DNA of 64,000 nt from an uncultured Coriobacteriaceae bacterium (GTDB lineage Bacteria > Actinomycetota > Coriobacteriia > Coriobacteriales > Atopobiaceae): NCBI GenBank assembly GCA_902777325.1, contig CACYTH010000001.1:158772-222771 (forward strand), given 5' to 3'. Below the pieces are notes generated by a model that had not been told where the DNA came from, made no database searches, and saw only the letters and a program-made list of their open reading frames with translations. Positions 44,867 to 52,914 of this stretch are shown here, in pieces (the stretch's first letter is position 1; every line of letters begins with the position of its first letter). The position numbers were made by a program, and so were the translations under genes.

Positions 44867-44953
44867 TGGTGCGGGCGAAAGGGTTCGAACCTTCACGGGA
44901 TCACTCCCACTGGAACCTAAATCCAGCGTGTCTGCCAATTCCACCACGCCCGC
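44867..44953 (-). tRNA. tRNA-Leu (anticodon UAG)
   Basis: A complete cloverleaf on the minus strand. The acceptor stem GCGGGCG pairs with CGCCCGC, the anticodon stem-loop is CTGGA-TTTAGGT-TCCAG (anticodon TAG), a long variable arm follows, and the T arm has GGTTCGAACC. CCA is encoded (44867-44869). It lies upstream of tig. Confidence 0.97.
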
Positions 44954-44974
44954 GCATGGTCACACAGCTCAAGA

Positions 44975-45003
44975 ATGATAGCAAACGTTTGGACTTTGCC
45001 CAA
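44975..45003 (-). promoter_or_regulatory. Promoter of tRNA-Leu (and perhaps tig)
   Basis: On the minus strand TTGGGC (45003-44998) and TATCAT (44980-44975) are separated by 17 bases, a good housekeeping-type match. The -10 box ends 21 bases before the tRNA. Confidence 0.75.
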
Positions 45004-45060
45004 CGGGGATAAGTCCTTTTCACGATTGCTGCAGCTAACCAATACGTTTTGCGAGAAAAA

Positions 45061-45085
45061 GAGACCCGCCACGCGGGCGGGTCTC
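45061..45085 (-). terminator. Terminator of the HAD hydrolase gene
   Basis: GAGACCCGCC pairs with GGCGGGTCTC around a five-base loop, followed on the minus strand by TTTTTCTCGC. Confidence 0.88.
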
Positions 45086-45112
45086 CCCTCTCCTCTGAGA
45101 TCATGCCGAGCG

Positions 45113-45973
45113 CTACTTGAGCCAGCCCTTCTCGCGCGCGGCGGCATCCCACTTATCAAAGGCGGCGTCGCCCAGATCGGCGAGGTCGTTCAGGGCCTGG
45201 CCCACGGCGTCCTCGTCCACGGACCCGATGAAGTGGCGCGCGATGGCCTTGACGTGGTCGTTGGCGTTGGCCACGGCCACGGGATGGCCCACGGCCTTGA
45301 GCATCTCGAGGTCGTTGTCGGAGTCTCCGAAGGCCACGATCTCGTCCTTGTCGATGGCCATGAGGATCTGCAGCACGCGCACCGCGGAGGCCTTGGACCA
45401 GCCGTGCGGCACGACGTCAAACATGCGGCTGCCCGGCGAGAGCAGGTCGAGTTTGGGGCAGGCCTCGCGGATCTTCTCGCCCCACTCCTCGTTGTCGATC
45501 ATCTCGGAGCCCTCCTCGAAGTGGAGGCCTGCCGTCACGATGGTCCAGTGCGGGATGTCCTGCGGCTCCACGAGCTCGCTTGCGCGGCGGCCGCCCCAGG
45601 TGGTGCCCAGAAGGCTCGGCAGCGTGGAGCCGGTAACAAAGCCGCCGCCCTCGCCGCGGCCAGAGACATAGACGCCGGGCAGGTCGTAGACCATCTCGGC
45701 CATCTTGACCATGGAGTCGCGGTCGACGCCGGTCTGGTTCATGAGCGTGCCGTCGACAAAGATGCGCTTGCCGTTGGAGAACAGCGCCGTCTTGACGCAG
45801 TCGGTGTCGCCGCGGAAGGAGATGACCACCGAGTCGTAGTCGCGGCCAGACGCCGGTCCAAAGAGGACGCCCTTGTCGAGGAGCTTGTGGATGCCCTCGA
45901 TGGCGCGCTCGCTGGCAGGGATCTCGTAGGCAACGAGGGTGTTGTCCATATCGGTAAGGACGAGTTTGACCAT
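45113..45973 (-). CDS. HAD-superfamily (Cof-type) phosphatase
   Basis: A 286-residue IIB-type HAD hydrolase. LVLTDMDNTLV has the nucleophile Asp, SGRDYDS follows as motif II region, KASAVRVLQ carries the Lys and VAFGDSDNDLEML is motif III. Such enzymes dephosphorylate sugar phosphates or cofactors; the substrate is unknown. Start ATG at 45973, right after GGGAGAGCGTC. It ends before a strong terminator. Confidence 0.86.
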   Translation of the reverse strand: MVKLVLTDMDNTLVAYEIPASERAIEGIHKLLDKGVLFGPASGRDYDSVVISFRGDTDCVKTALFSNGKRIFVDGTLMNQTGVDRDSMVKMAEMVYDLPGVYVSGRGEGGGFVTGSTLPSLLGTTWGGRRASELVEPQDIPHWTIVTAGLHFEEGSEMIDNEEWGEKIREACPKLDLLSPGSRMFDVVPHGWSKASAVRVLQILMAIDKDEIVAFGDSDNDLEMLKAVGHPVAVANANDHVKAIARHFIGSVDEDAVGQALNDLADLGDAAFDKWDAAAREKGWLK

Positions 45974-46111
45974 GACGCTCTCCCGTCAGTCGTGGGTATG
46001 GAATCGATTCCATCGTAGCAGCGCCCGTGCCGCACGGGGCCAAGGCATAGGCAGACGGCATCGTGCATGCGCAGCTGGCAGACGATGCATGTGGCACCAG
46101 TCGCAGCAAAA

Positions 46112-46135
46112 GGGCCTCGGATTGCTCCGAGGCCC
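46112..46135 (-). terminator. Terminator after the RiPP precursor remnant
   Basis: GGGCCTCGGA pairs with TCCGAGGCCC around a four-base loop, then TTTTGCTG on the minus strand. Its place just past 46,171 supports a stop codon near there for the peptide gene. Confidence 0.82.
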
Positions 46136-46170
46136 TCAGGCATGCGTTGCAACAGGAAGCACGGATGGGT

Positions 46171-46511
46171 TTATTCCGGGGGTACTCTTCCCACTTACCC
46201 GTCTTCTTGTTGTAGTAGTGGTATCTATTGCATTCGCGGCACTTGTAGTAGAACCACTTCCCACCACTCATATTGGTGCTGTATTCAAATTGACATGTGT
46301 ACTTGGCGTCGCAGAAGATGCAGGAATGATCGATAGGCATAATGTTATAGCTGACGTTAGAGAACGTGCAGCCACCATCTGTGCCCCAGCAGCTGCTGCC
46401 TGGCTCGACGGTTGCAGCACAACCGTCCGCGATCCAGCTTCGGTGTTCCGCGCCGCCCGCGACGGCCTCCAGCTCGTCCAGGGAGAGGTCCTCGCCCTCT
46501 TTCTCCCTCCG
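46171..46511 (-). pseudogene. Nif11-type (double-glycine leader) RiPP precursor, 5'-truncated
   Basis: The frame after a TGA at 46,512 reads REKEGEDLSLDELEAVAGG, the end of a Nif11-like leader with its double-glycine cleavage site. The core follows: DGCAATVEPGSSCWGTDGGC, then a Cys/Tyr/Trp-rich part with two CxxC pairs (CIFC, CREC) and KWFYYKCRECNRYHYYNKK. No start codon lies in this frame upstream, where only the gdhA terminator is found. At the 3' end the frame runs on, but one extra base in the C5 run near 46,176-46,180 would give ...EEYPPE and a stop at 46,171. A/T-richer than its neighbours; no modifying enzymes nearby. Confidence 0.65.
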
Positions 46512-46535
46512 TCACAAGTTGCCCAAAACGCGAAA

Positions 46536-46557
46536 AGGCCCCGGCGAACCGGGGCCT
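46536..46557 (-). terminator. Terminator of gdhA
   Basis: AGGCCCCGG-TTCG-CCGGGGCCT on the minus strand, a UUCG tetraloop hairpin followed by TTTCGCGTTTT, 34 bases past the gdhA stop. Confidence 0.92.
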
Positions 46558-46590
46558 CAAGGCTCTTGCAGTGATGCTTTGGCGGAAGGG

Positions 46591-47964
<1,374 letters not shown>

Positions 47965-48194
47965 TCATGTCGCACTTCCAACTTTGACAATGGAAGGTTA
48001 CGAGCCAAACATAACGGGTTTGTTTCACCTTTGAGGTCGTTACAAACTAGACACGCGCTTGCAACGGGACATGTCAGAAACGGAAACGGTGCGGCTGCAT
48101 TTTACGCCTGCCGACTGGTCCCGCACGCCCTCAAGGAGCTGATAAGGATAAATGTTACCCTCTTCGTAATATTATTGCGAAGATTGGAGCCACC

Positions 48195-48860
48195 ATGTCG
48201 CGCGCCTCTCGCCTTGCCCTCTCCCTTGCGCTTTGCCTCTGCCTGCCGCTTGCCGCCGGCTGCTCGTCCGATGAGGGCGGTGCAACCGACGACACCAAGA
48301 AGGAGGAGGAAGTCGTCCTGACCGATGAGGACGTGAAGGAGACCGACCTCACGGACGAGGCAGAGGATGAGGACGACAAGACCGATGCCGCCGAGGCTGA
48401 CGATACCGATGACGCGGACGAGCAGACGCAGCACGTGGGCGCCGACGGCACCGGCTTTGTCGACGTGCCGGCCACGTGGGTCGAGTTCCACGACACCGAC
48501 GGCAACGACTCCATCCAGTGGTGCGACGGCACACCCTACACCATCATCTCCCTCAACACCTTCAACGTCGACAGCGTGCCCGAGGAGGAGCGCGCCGACT
48601 TTGACGCCGAGGACGCGGCTAACTCCGTCTGGGCGAACATGCTCAACGATGGCTGCGAGGAGGACTCCGTGCAAGGCGCGCGTGTGACCCTGGCCGGGCG
48701 CGACGCAGTGCAGGTCTATGGGGTCTACCCTGACGGCAGCTTCTTGGTGTGCTGGCTGCTACAGGACGACGCGGGCGTCATCCGCTACGTGGCAGCCGAG
48801 GGCACGCAGGACACCATCACGGACTCGGTGGAGATCGTCGAGAACACCTACGCCCTCTAA
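48195..48860 (+). CDS. Secreted lipoprotein of unknown function
   Basis: A 221-residue protein with a signal peptide (LALSLALCLCLPLAAGC) whose lipobox LAAGC gives a lipid-anchored Cys at residue 23. A very acidic Asp/Glu-rich linker (~50 residues) follows, then a globular domain (TGFVDVPATWVEFHDTDG, GARVTLAGRDAVQVYGVYPDGSFLVCWLL) with two Cys that may pair. The fold is not recognised. ATG at 48195 has GGAG upstream. It ends at a large palindromic element. Confidence 0.75.
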   Translation: MSRASRLALSLALCLCLPLAAGCSSDEGGATDDTKKEEEVVLTDEDVKETDLTDEAEDEDDKTDAAEADDTDDADEQTQHVGADGTGFVDVPATWVEFHDTDGNDSIQWCDGTPYTIISLNTFNVDSVPEEERADFDAEDAANSVWANMLNDGCEEDSVQGARVTLAGRDAVQVYGVYPDGSFLVCWLLQDDAGVIRYVAAEGTQDTITDSVEIVENTYAL

Positions 48861-48866
48861 ACAGCA

Positions 48867-48960
48867 CCGAGTGACACACAAACTCCCGGGGAGCAAATGT
48901 GTCACTGCACCCTACGATGCAGTGACACATTATCTCCCCGGGAGTTTGTGTGTCACTCGG
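48867..48960. repeat. 94-bp imperfect palindrome of two inverted GTGACACA units
   Basis: Two 43-base arms (48867-48909 and 48918-48960) match at all but two or three positions around the loop CCCTACGA. Each arm is itself a dyad: GTGACACA ... CTCCCGGGGAG ... TGTGTCAC. It exactly fills the gap between two convergent genes (stop of the lipoprotein gene at 48,860, stop of the kinase at 48,961). The layout parallels the GGGGTTACCCC elements though the sequence differs. Confidence 0.88.
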
Positions 48961-49923
48961 CTACGAAGACCAGCCGCGAGGGACGATGACGCGCAGGGCA
49001 CGCGGCTCGATGCGCACGGCAAAGCTCGTGCCGCAGAGCTTCTCGCCATCCACCTGGCAGGGCGGCTCGTCCTCGGGAAAGCGCAGGGTTATCTCGCGCG
49101 CCTGCGCGAGACGGATTGCCGCAGAGCGCGTGTGGAGGCCAAAGCGCGCGAGGCCGAGAAGGACGAGCAGGTGCGGCACCCGGGGGTGGCGCACGTTGTA
49201 GCACACGTCGAGCCTGCCGTCGGTCGGCATGGCAGCGGGGCAGATCCTGAAGCCACCGCCATAGGTCGGGCCGTTCTGCACGGCAAATATGAGGGTTCCC
49301 AACCGCAGGGGCTCTCCCCCATCGATGATCGCCTCGCAGGCAAGCGCCTTGCGCGCCTTCGAGACCAGCTTGATGCTGGAGGTGAGAAACAGCCCCGAGC
49401 CCTCCTGCCTGGTGCCGGCTTCGCGTCGGTCGGTTGTGTCGATGGCGATGGCCGCGTCCAGGCCAAACGAGAGCGTCTCCATAAAGTAGACGCCCTCCGG
49501 GCAGGCGTCGCTGGTCACGTGGCCGAGGTCGAGCACGCGCTCGGAGCCAGCCAGAAGCTGCGCCAGTGACGCCTCGGGATCGTTGGCCTTGAGGCCAAGC
49601 GTGCGGGCAAAGTCGTTGCCGGAGCCCAGCGGCACCACGCCCAGGCGCGGGCGAGCGGAGGCGTCCACCTGCATGAGGCCGTTGACCACCTCGTGGATGA
49701 CCCCATCCCCACCGAGCGCGATCACCGTGTCGTAGTCGGCAGACTCGGCCGCCATCCGCGTGGCGTCGCCGGCCGCCTCGGTAAGCCGCAGGTCAAAGCC
49801 ATCGGTCGCGGCATCGTAGGTCTCGAGGACCCTCCGCACCGTCTCGGCACCGGCGGCTCCCCTGCCGCTGTGCGAGGTGGGATTGGCGATAATCAGCGTG
49901 CGAGCAAGACGTGAGCGAGACAT
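48961..49923 (-). CDS. Diacylglycerol kinase / YegS-BmrU-type lipid kinase
   Basis: A 320-residue DAGK-catalytic domain protein. LIIANPTSHSGRGAAG, the nucleotide motif ALGGDGVIHEVVNGLM, VPLGSGNDFARTLGL and the C-terminal YNVRHP and QVDGEKL segments are typical. It phosphorylates diacylglycerol or another lipid at the membrane. Start ATG at 49923 follows AGGAGG. The SDR and VUT genes upstream on the same strand may be part of one transcript, with a 102-base gap. Confidence 0.87.
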   Translation of the reverse strand: MSRSRLARTLIIANPTSHSGRGAAGAETVRRVLETYDAATDGFDLRLTEAAGDATRMAAESADYDTVIALGGDGVIHEVVNGLMQVDASARPRLGVVPLGSGNDFARTLGLKANDPEASLAQLLAGSERVLDLGHVTSDACPEGVYFMETLSFGLDAAIAIDTTDRREAGTRQEGSGLFLTSSIKLVSKARKALACEAIIDGGEPLRLGTLIFAVQNGPTYGGGFRICPAAMPTDGRLDVCYNVRHPRVPHLLVLLGLARFGLHTRSAAIRLAQAREITLRFPEDEPPCQVDGEKLCGTSFAVRIEPRALRVIVPRGWSS

Positions 49924-50025
49924 GGGACCTCCTGTGCTGGACTGGTCCCATTGTAGGCGCGGACGGCATCTGGCGCAGCCCGCTCCCCCAACGGTTGGCG
50001 GACCAGGCCGGCCTGCCCGCCGCAA

Positions 50026-50682
50026 CTACCAGATGAAGTTTGACTTGAGCATCTCGCCGTTGTCGACGAGGATGTCCTCGCCGGTGATGGAGCGGTTGCG
50101 CACCGTGAGGAAGTACGCCAGCTCGGCAATCTCCTCCGGGTCTGCCCACTTGCCCAGAAGCGTCTCCGCCAGCACCTGCCGGTAGAGCTCCTCGTCGTCC
50201 AGGATGTGGCTGTTGGCAGGCGTGATCACGCCGCCGGGAGAGATGGCGTTGCAGGTGATGCCGCGCGGGGCCAGCGCCAGGGCGAGGTTCTTCATGTAGC
50301 CCACGATGCCGGCCTTGCTCGCCACGTACTGCGGGAACTCCGCGCCGTTGCGCGCGGAGGCGGACGCGATGAAGAGGACCGAGCGCAGGCGAGGGCTCGT
50401 CACCATGCGGTCGGTGAAGCGCATCGTCCCGGTGAGGTTGACGGCAATGGCGTCGGCCTCCTCGAGGGTTCCCGCGTTGTTCACGAGAATCTCAGGCTCG
50501 GGAAGCTCGGGAAGCTCGGGCAGCTCGTCCGCGCAGATGTCGGCCTGCACGTGCTCGTATGCCGGATGCTCGATGCTCGCAGGTGCGATGTCGATGCCCC
50601 AGACGCGGTGCCCCTCCTCGAGGAAGGCCCGTGCGATGGCGGCGCCGATGCCGCTCGATGTGCCCGTGACGATGACGTCCAT
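50026..50682 (-). CDS. Short-chain dehydrogenase/reductase
   Basis: A 218-residue Rossmann enzyme. IVTGTSSGIGAAIARAF is the TGxxxGIG cofactor loop, NNAG is present (VNNAGTLEE), and the catalytic residues are Ser in FIASASA and YVASK (Tyr, Lys). A repeated ELPELPELPEPE stretch replaces part of the usual strand-4 region, which is unusual. It resembles FabG and sugar-alcohol SDRs; the substrate is unknown. It starts three bases after the VUT gene, so they are co-translated. Confidence 0.85.
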   Translation of the reverse strand: MDVIVTGTSSGIGAAIARAFLEEGHRVWGIDIAPASIEHPAYEHVQADICADELPELPELPEPEILVNNAGTLEEADAIAVNLTGTMRFTDRMVTSPRLRSVLFIASASARNGAEFPQYVASKAGIVGYMKNLALALAPRGITCNAISPGGVITPANSHILDDEELYRQVLAETLLGKWADPEEIAELAYFLTVRNRSITGEDILVDNGEMLKSNFIW

Positions 50683-50685
50683 GCG

Positions 50686-51390
50686 CTACGCCGCCTTGGC
50701 GGGAGACGAGACCAGCGTGCGGGAGATGCGGTAGCCCACGGGCGAGAAGAAGACCTCAAAGACCAGCTCGAGCACGGCGCCGGTGATGGCGCAGGTCACG
50801 CACTGCAGGAGCGTCCAGCCAAAGAAGGTCCTGCTCACCAGCAGGGCAAAGGTCATGTTGTCCACAAACTGCGCCAGGAAGGTGGAGACGTAGCTGCGCA
50901 GGGCGAAGGAGCCAAAGCCCTCGTTGTCGCCCAAGTGCTCGCCGATGGCCCAGTTGAGGAAGTTGTTGAGCACCGCGGAGACCGCGTAGGCGATGGAGCT
51001 GCCCAGGATGATGAACCAGGTGCCGCCGAAGGTGTTGTCCAGGGCGCCGTTGATCACCTGCTCGCTGCCCTCGACAAAGCTCTCGCCCCACACGCCGGGG
51101 ATGCGACTGGCCACAAAGAAGACCGCGACCATCACCAGGTTGAGCGCCAGTGCGACGAGCGACACGGCGGTTGCGGAGCGCGGGCCGTAGCAGTGGGTGG
51201 CCACGTCCATGGAGAGGAACGCGAGCCAGGAGAAGAGGATGCCGCAGTCGAGCGCGAGCCACGAGAGTCCCGTGTCGATGCTCTTGTTGGCAAGGAGGTT
51301 CATGCCAACCGTTGCCAGGACGGCAAGGGTGAGCACGAGCGGGTGCACTTCTGTGAGCATGCGGTTGAGTTCGGAAAGGGCCTTCTTCAT
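50686..51390 (-). CDS. VUT-family queuosine-precursor transporter (YhhQ-like)
   Basis: A 234-residue membrane protein with six or seven helices of the vitamin uptake transporter family (PF02592): PLVLTLAVLATVGMNLLANK, VATHCYGPRSATAVSLVALAL, FIILGSSIAYAVSAVLNNFLNWAI and LAQFVDNMTFALL. Members take up preQ0, preQ1 or queuine for tRNA modification. A preQ1-I riboswitch just upstream supports that role strongly. ATG at 51390; the ribosome site lies in the riboswitch tail. Confidence 0.9.
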   Translation of the reverse strand: MKKALSELNRMLTEVHPLVLTLAVLATVGMNLLANKSIDTGLSWLALDCGILFSWLAFLSMDVATHCYGPRSATAVSLVALALNLVMVAVFFVASRIPGVWGESFVEGSEQVINGALDNTFGGTWFIILGSSIAYAVSAVLNNFLNWAIGEHLGDNEGFGSFALRSYVSTFLAQFVDNMTFALLVSRTFFGWTLLQCVTCAITGAVLELVFEVFFSPVGYRISRTLVSSPAKAA

Positions 51391-51399
51391 GAGGCAACA

Positions 51400-51438
51400 C
51401 TCCTTGTTTTTTAGAGGTGGTTATCAAGTAACACCTAT
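51400..51438 (-). ncRNA. PreQ1-I riboswitch
   Basis: Minus strand: stem AGGTG/CACCT encloses a 12-nt loop TTACTTGATAAC, followed by tail CTAAAAAACAAGGAG. The loop CTTG can pair with CAAG in the tail to close an H-type pseudoknot, and the A6 run would fill the groove, as in the Bacillus queC aptamer, whose loop has the same length. The ribosome site AAGGAG overlaps the pseudoknot, so preQ1 should block translation of the transporter. Confidence 0.88.
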
Positions 51439-51639
51439 GGCCATATATGCACTTGTGCGGGAGCACTATAGCACAGGACATGGACTGCCTGTCCCTAGAA
51501 TGTGCCTCGTGCCAAAGAATATGAGCGGCACGCACACGAGCATAGAGTGCAGGCGCGGATATTACCGTGCGCTGTCACCGCCCGGCAATCCCTTCTCTTC
51601 CCCTTACATACCTGCTTTTACCAGCGGATATCATTGCCA

Positions 51640-51966
51640 AAACAGGCCATAGAGGTGAGGGGGCGCATCACCGCCAAGCTCATGGTGCAGGTGGCCGAGG
51701 AGCGCCACAAGAAGGCGATCCTGAACGACCTGCTCTCCGACGGCGAATCGTCCATCTACATGAAGCCCATCACGCGCTACGCGCTCGTGGACGAGCCCGT
51801 GGATTTCTACACGCTGGGCGCGTCAGCGGCCCGCTACGGCGAGATTGCCATCGGGTACAAGCGCTTTGCCGATGACGGCAGGTTCGAGATCGTGGTCAAC
51901 CCCAAGAGCAAGGCGGCAAGCCACTTTGGCAGGGGCGACGACCTGATCGTGGTCTCGCGCGGGTAG
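51640..51966 (+). pseudogene. 3' fragment of a CASTOR/POLLUX-type ion channel gene
   Basis: The frame encodes ITAKLMVQVAEERHKKAILNDLLSDGESSIYMKPITRY, then VDFYTLGASAARYGEIAIGYKR and a final GRGDDLIVVSRG. This matches the last ~100 residues of the Coriobacterial CASTOR/POLLUX-like channels (over 600 residues), which end in this NAD-binding-type domain. The pore and upstream domains are missing; the sequence before ~51,640 is unrelated. It lies ~120 bases from the prophage junction. Confidence 0.6.
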
Positions 51967-52039
51967 CGCGAAGGGCGGCGACCGACCGTAGACAGGAGCG
52001 TGCGGCTCGTGTGGAACCTGTCCGCCAAACAGGTGGTTA

Positions 52040-52069
52040 TTGCGGCGGAGGCGTGCGCTGTGCTAGTAT
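52040..52069 (+). promoter_or_regulatory. Promoter of the interrupted tRNA-Gly
   Basis: TTGCGG (52040-52045) and TAGTAT (52064-52069), 18 bases apart, lie 20 bases upstream of the 5' half of the tRNA-Gly gene on the same strand. Confidence 0.6.
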
Positions 52070-52089
52070 GAATAATCGCTTTGACGCAT

Positions 52090-52126
52090 GCGGGTGTAGT
52101 TCAATGGCAGAACTTCAGCCTTCCAA
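52090..52126 (+). pseudogene. 5' half of a tRNA-Gly gene, prophage attachment site (attL candidate)
   Basis: Bases 52090-52126 (from GCGGGTGTAGTTCAATGG to the anticodon loop TTCCAA) equal the 5' half of tRNA-Gly(UCC), with one difference from the intact copy at 52,284-52,357 (GGCAG for GGTAG). After CCAA the match stops abruptly. A promoter lies upstream. I take this as the host gene cut in its anticodon loop by prophage integration. Confidence 0.75.
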
Positions 52127-52247
52127 TCTCTTTACAGCGTACTCAGATGACCCCAGTTAGCCCCACTAGCTGGGGTTTTGTTATCACTCGTTGTCACCAA
52201 TAGTCACGAGTTGTCAGACGAATGTCCCCACAAATGTCCCCACGAAA

Positions 52248-52273
52248 AAGGGCCTCTCCGAAGAGAAGCCCTT
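52248..52273 (-). terminator. Terminator of tRNA-Gly
   Basis: AAGGGC(CTCT) pairs with (AGAG)AA-GCCCTT; on the minus strand it is followed by TTTTTCG. It lies 11 bases past the tRNA. Confidence 0.8.
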
Positions 52274-52283
52274 CAATCTTTTA

Positions 52284-52357
52284 TGGAGCGGGTGACGGGA
52301 ATCGAACCCGCGTGGTCAGCTTGGAAGGCTGAAGTTCTACCATTGAACTACACCCGC
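52284..52357 (-). tRNA. tRNA-Gly (anticodon UCC), intact copy inside the prophage end
   Basis: A complete cloverleaf on the minus strand: acceptor GCGGGTG with CACCCGC, discriminator T and encoded CCA; D loop TTCAATGGTAG; anticodon arm with loop CTTCCAA (anticodon TCC); T arm CGGGTTCGATTCCCG. It lies 157 bases inside the junction and points the opposite way to the interrupted half-gene, so the prophage probably supplies the tRNA it disrupts. Confidence 0.95.
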
Positions 52358-52439
52358 GTGAATCAACACTCTACCATACTGCAGTTTGTTACCGCAAGAA
52401 TCAGTTGCACCGGCTGACACACTTCACACGATTGTCAGT

Positions 52440-52574
52440 TCAGCCCTGAACTACCACCATGGCCGCCGAGAACGCCACCAAGAGCAACTTCAAGCATACT
52501 CCGAACGTGAACAGCAAGCCGATCAGCAAGGCTACAGCTATCGCTGGGCCAGGGCCCCCGAGGTCATCCCCCAT
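52440..52574 (-). CDS. Small phage membrane protein (44 residues)
   Basis: ATG at 52574 lies inside the 3' end of the preceding gene (ATGGGGGATGA overlap), with GGGGGTGAG about six bases upstream. The product starts MGDDLGGPGPAIAVALLIG and is nearly all one or two hydrophobic helices (VALLIGLLFTFGVCLKLLLV, AFSAAMVVVQG). As the last gene of the lysis module it could be a second holin, an antiholin or a host-membrane effector. Confidence 0.6.
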   Translation of the reverse strand: MGDDLGGPGPAIAVALLIGLLFTFGVCLKLLLVAFSAAMVVVQG

Positions 52575-52914
52575 AGGCGCTCACCCCCATGACGTTGCCG
52601 GAACGGTCCAACCGTGGACAACAGCCCCCACGGTCGTTCACCAGATACTCGACATCGGTGTCCGGGTCGACCAGCACGTACCACCGGATCACCTCGCCGT
52701 CGTAGGTATAGGTCGGAGCAAGGCTGTCATGCGTGATGGGATGCGACGGCAGCTCCTCCACTTCACCCGCCTCGGGGAAGGCATGCGACAGCCCCCACAG
52801 CACGGCCCCGCCGATCAGAAGCACCAGCATGAAGCAGAACAGCCCCACTGCAAGGTCCGTGCCCTCGTCGAGCTTCCTCCGGGCAGGAGGCCTCCGCTCG
52901 CTCACCACGACCAC
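52564..52914 (-). CDS. Phage membrane protein with DUF6440-like C-terminus
   Basis: A 116-residue protein: a charged N-terminus (SERRPPARRKLDEG), one TM helix (LAVGLFCFMLVLLIGGAVLWGL) and an outer C-terminal part ending YVLVDPDTDVEYLVNDRGGCCPRLDRSGNVMGV. That last piece resembles the short beta unit of DUF6440-like phage proteins. It overlaps the end of the endolysin gene by 13 bases. The start is GTG 52914 or a GTG six bases later; both lie just after GGAGGGG. A spanin-like or lysis-timing role is possible. Confidence 0.65.
   Translation of the reverse strand: MVVVSERRPPARRKLDEGTDLAVGLFCFMLVLLIGGAVLWGLSHAFPEAGEVEELPSHPITHDSLAPTYTYDGEVIRWYVLVDPDTDVEYLVNDRGGCCPRLDRSGNVMGVSAYGG

Noticed and set aside
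44795..44947. N-terminal extension of trigger factor
   Set aside because: The open frame upstream of the TTG runs through tRNA-Leu; the AGGAGG site points to TTG 44794.
52178..52417. 79-codon plus-strand frame with CPHKCPHEKG and VTGIEPAWSAWKAEVLPLNY
   Set aside because: The second part is the well-known false translation of a tRNA-Gly gene; no protein is supported.
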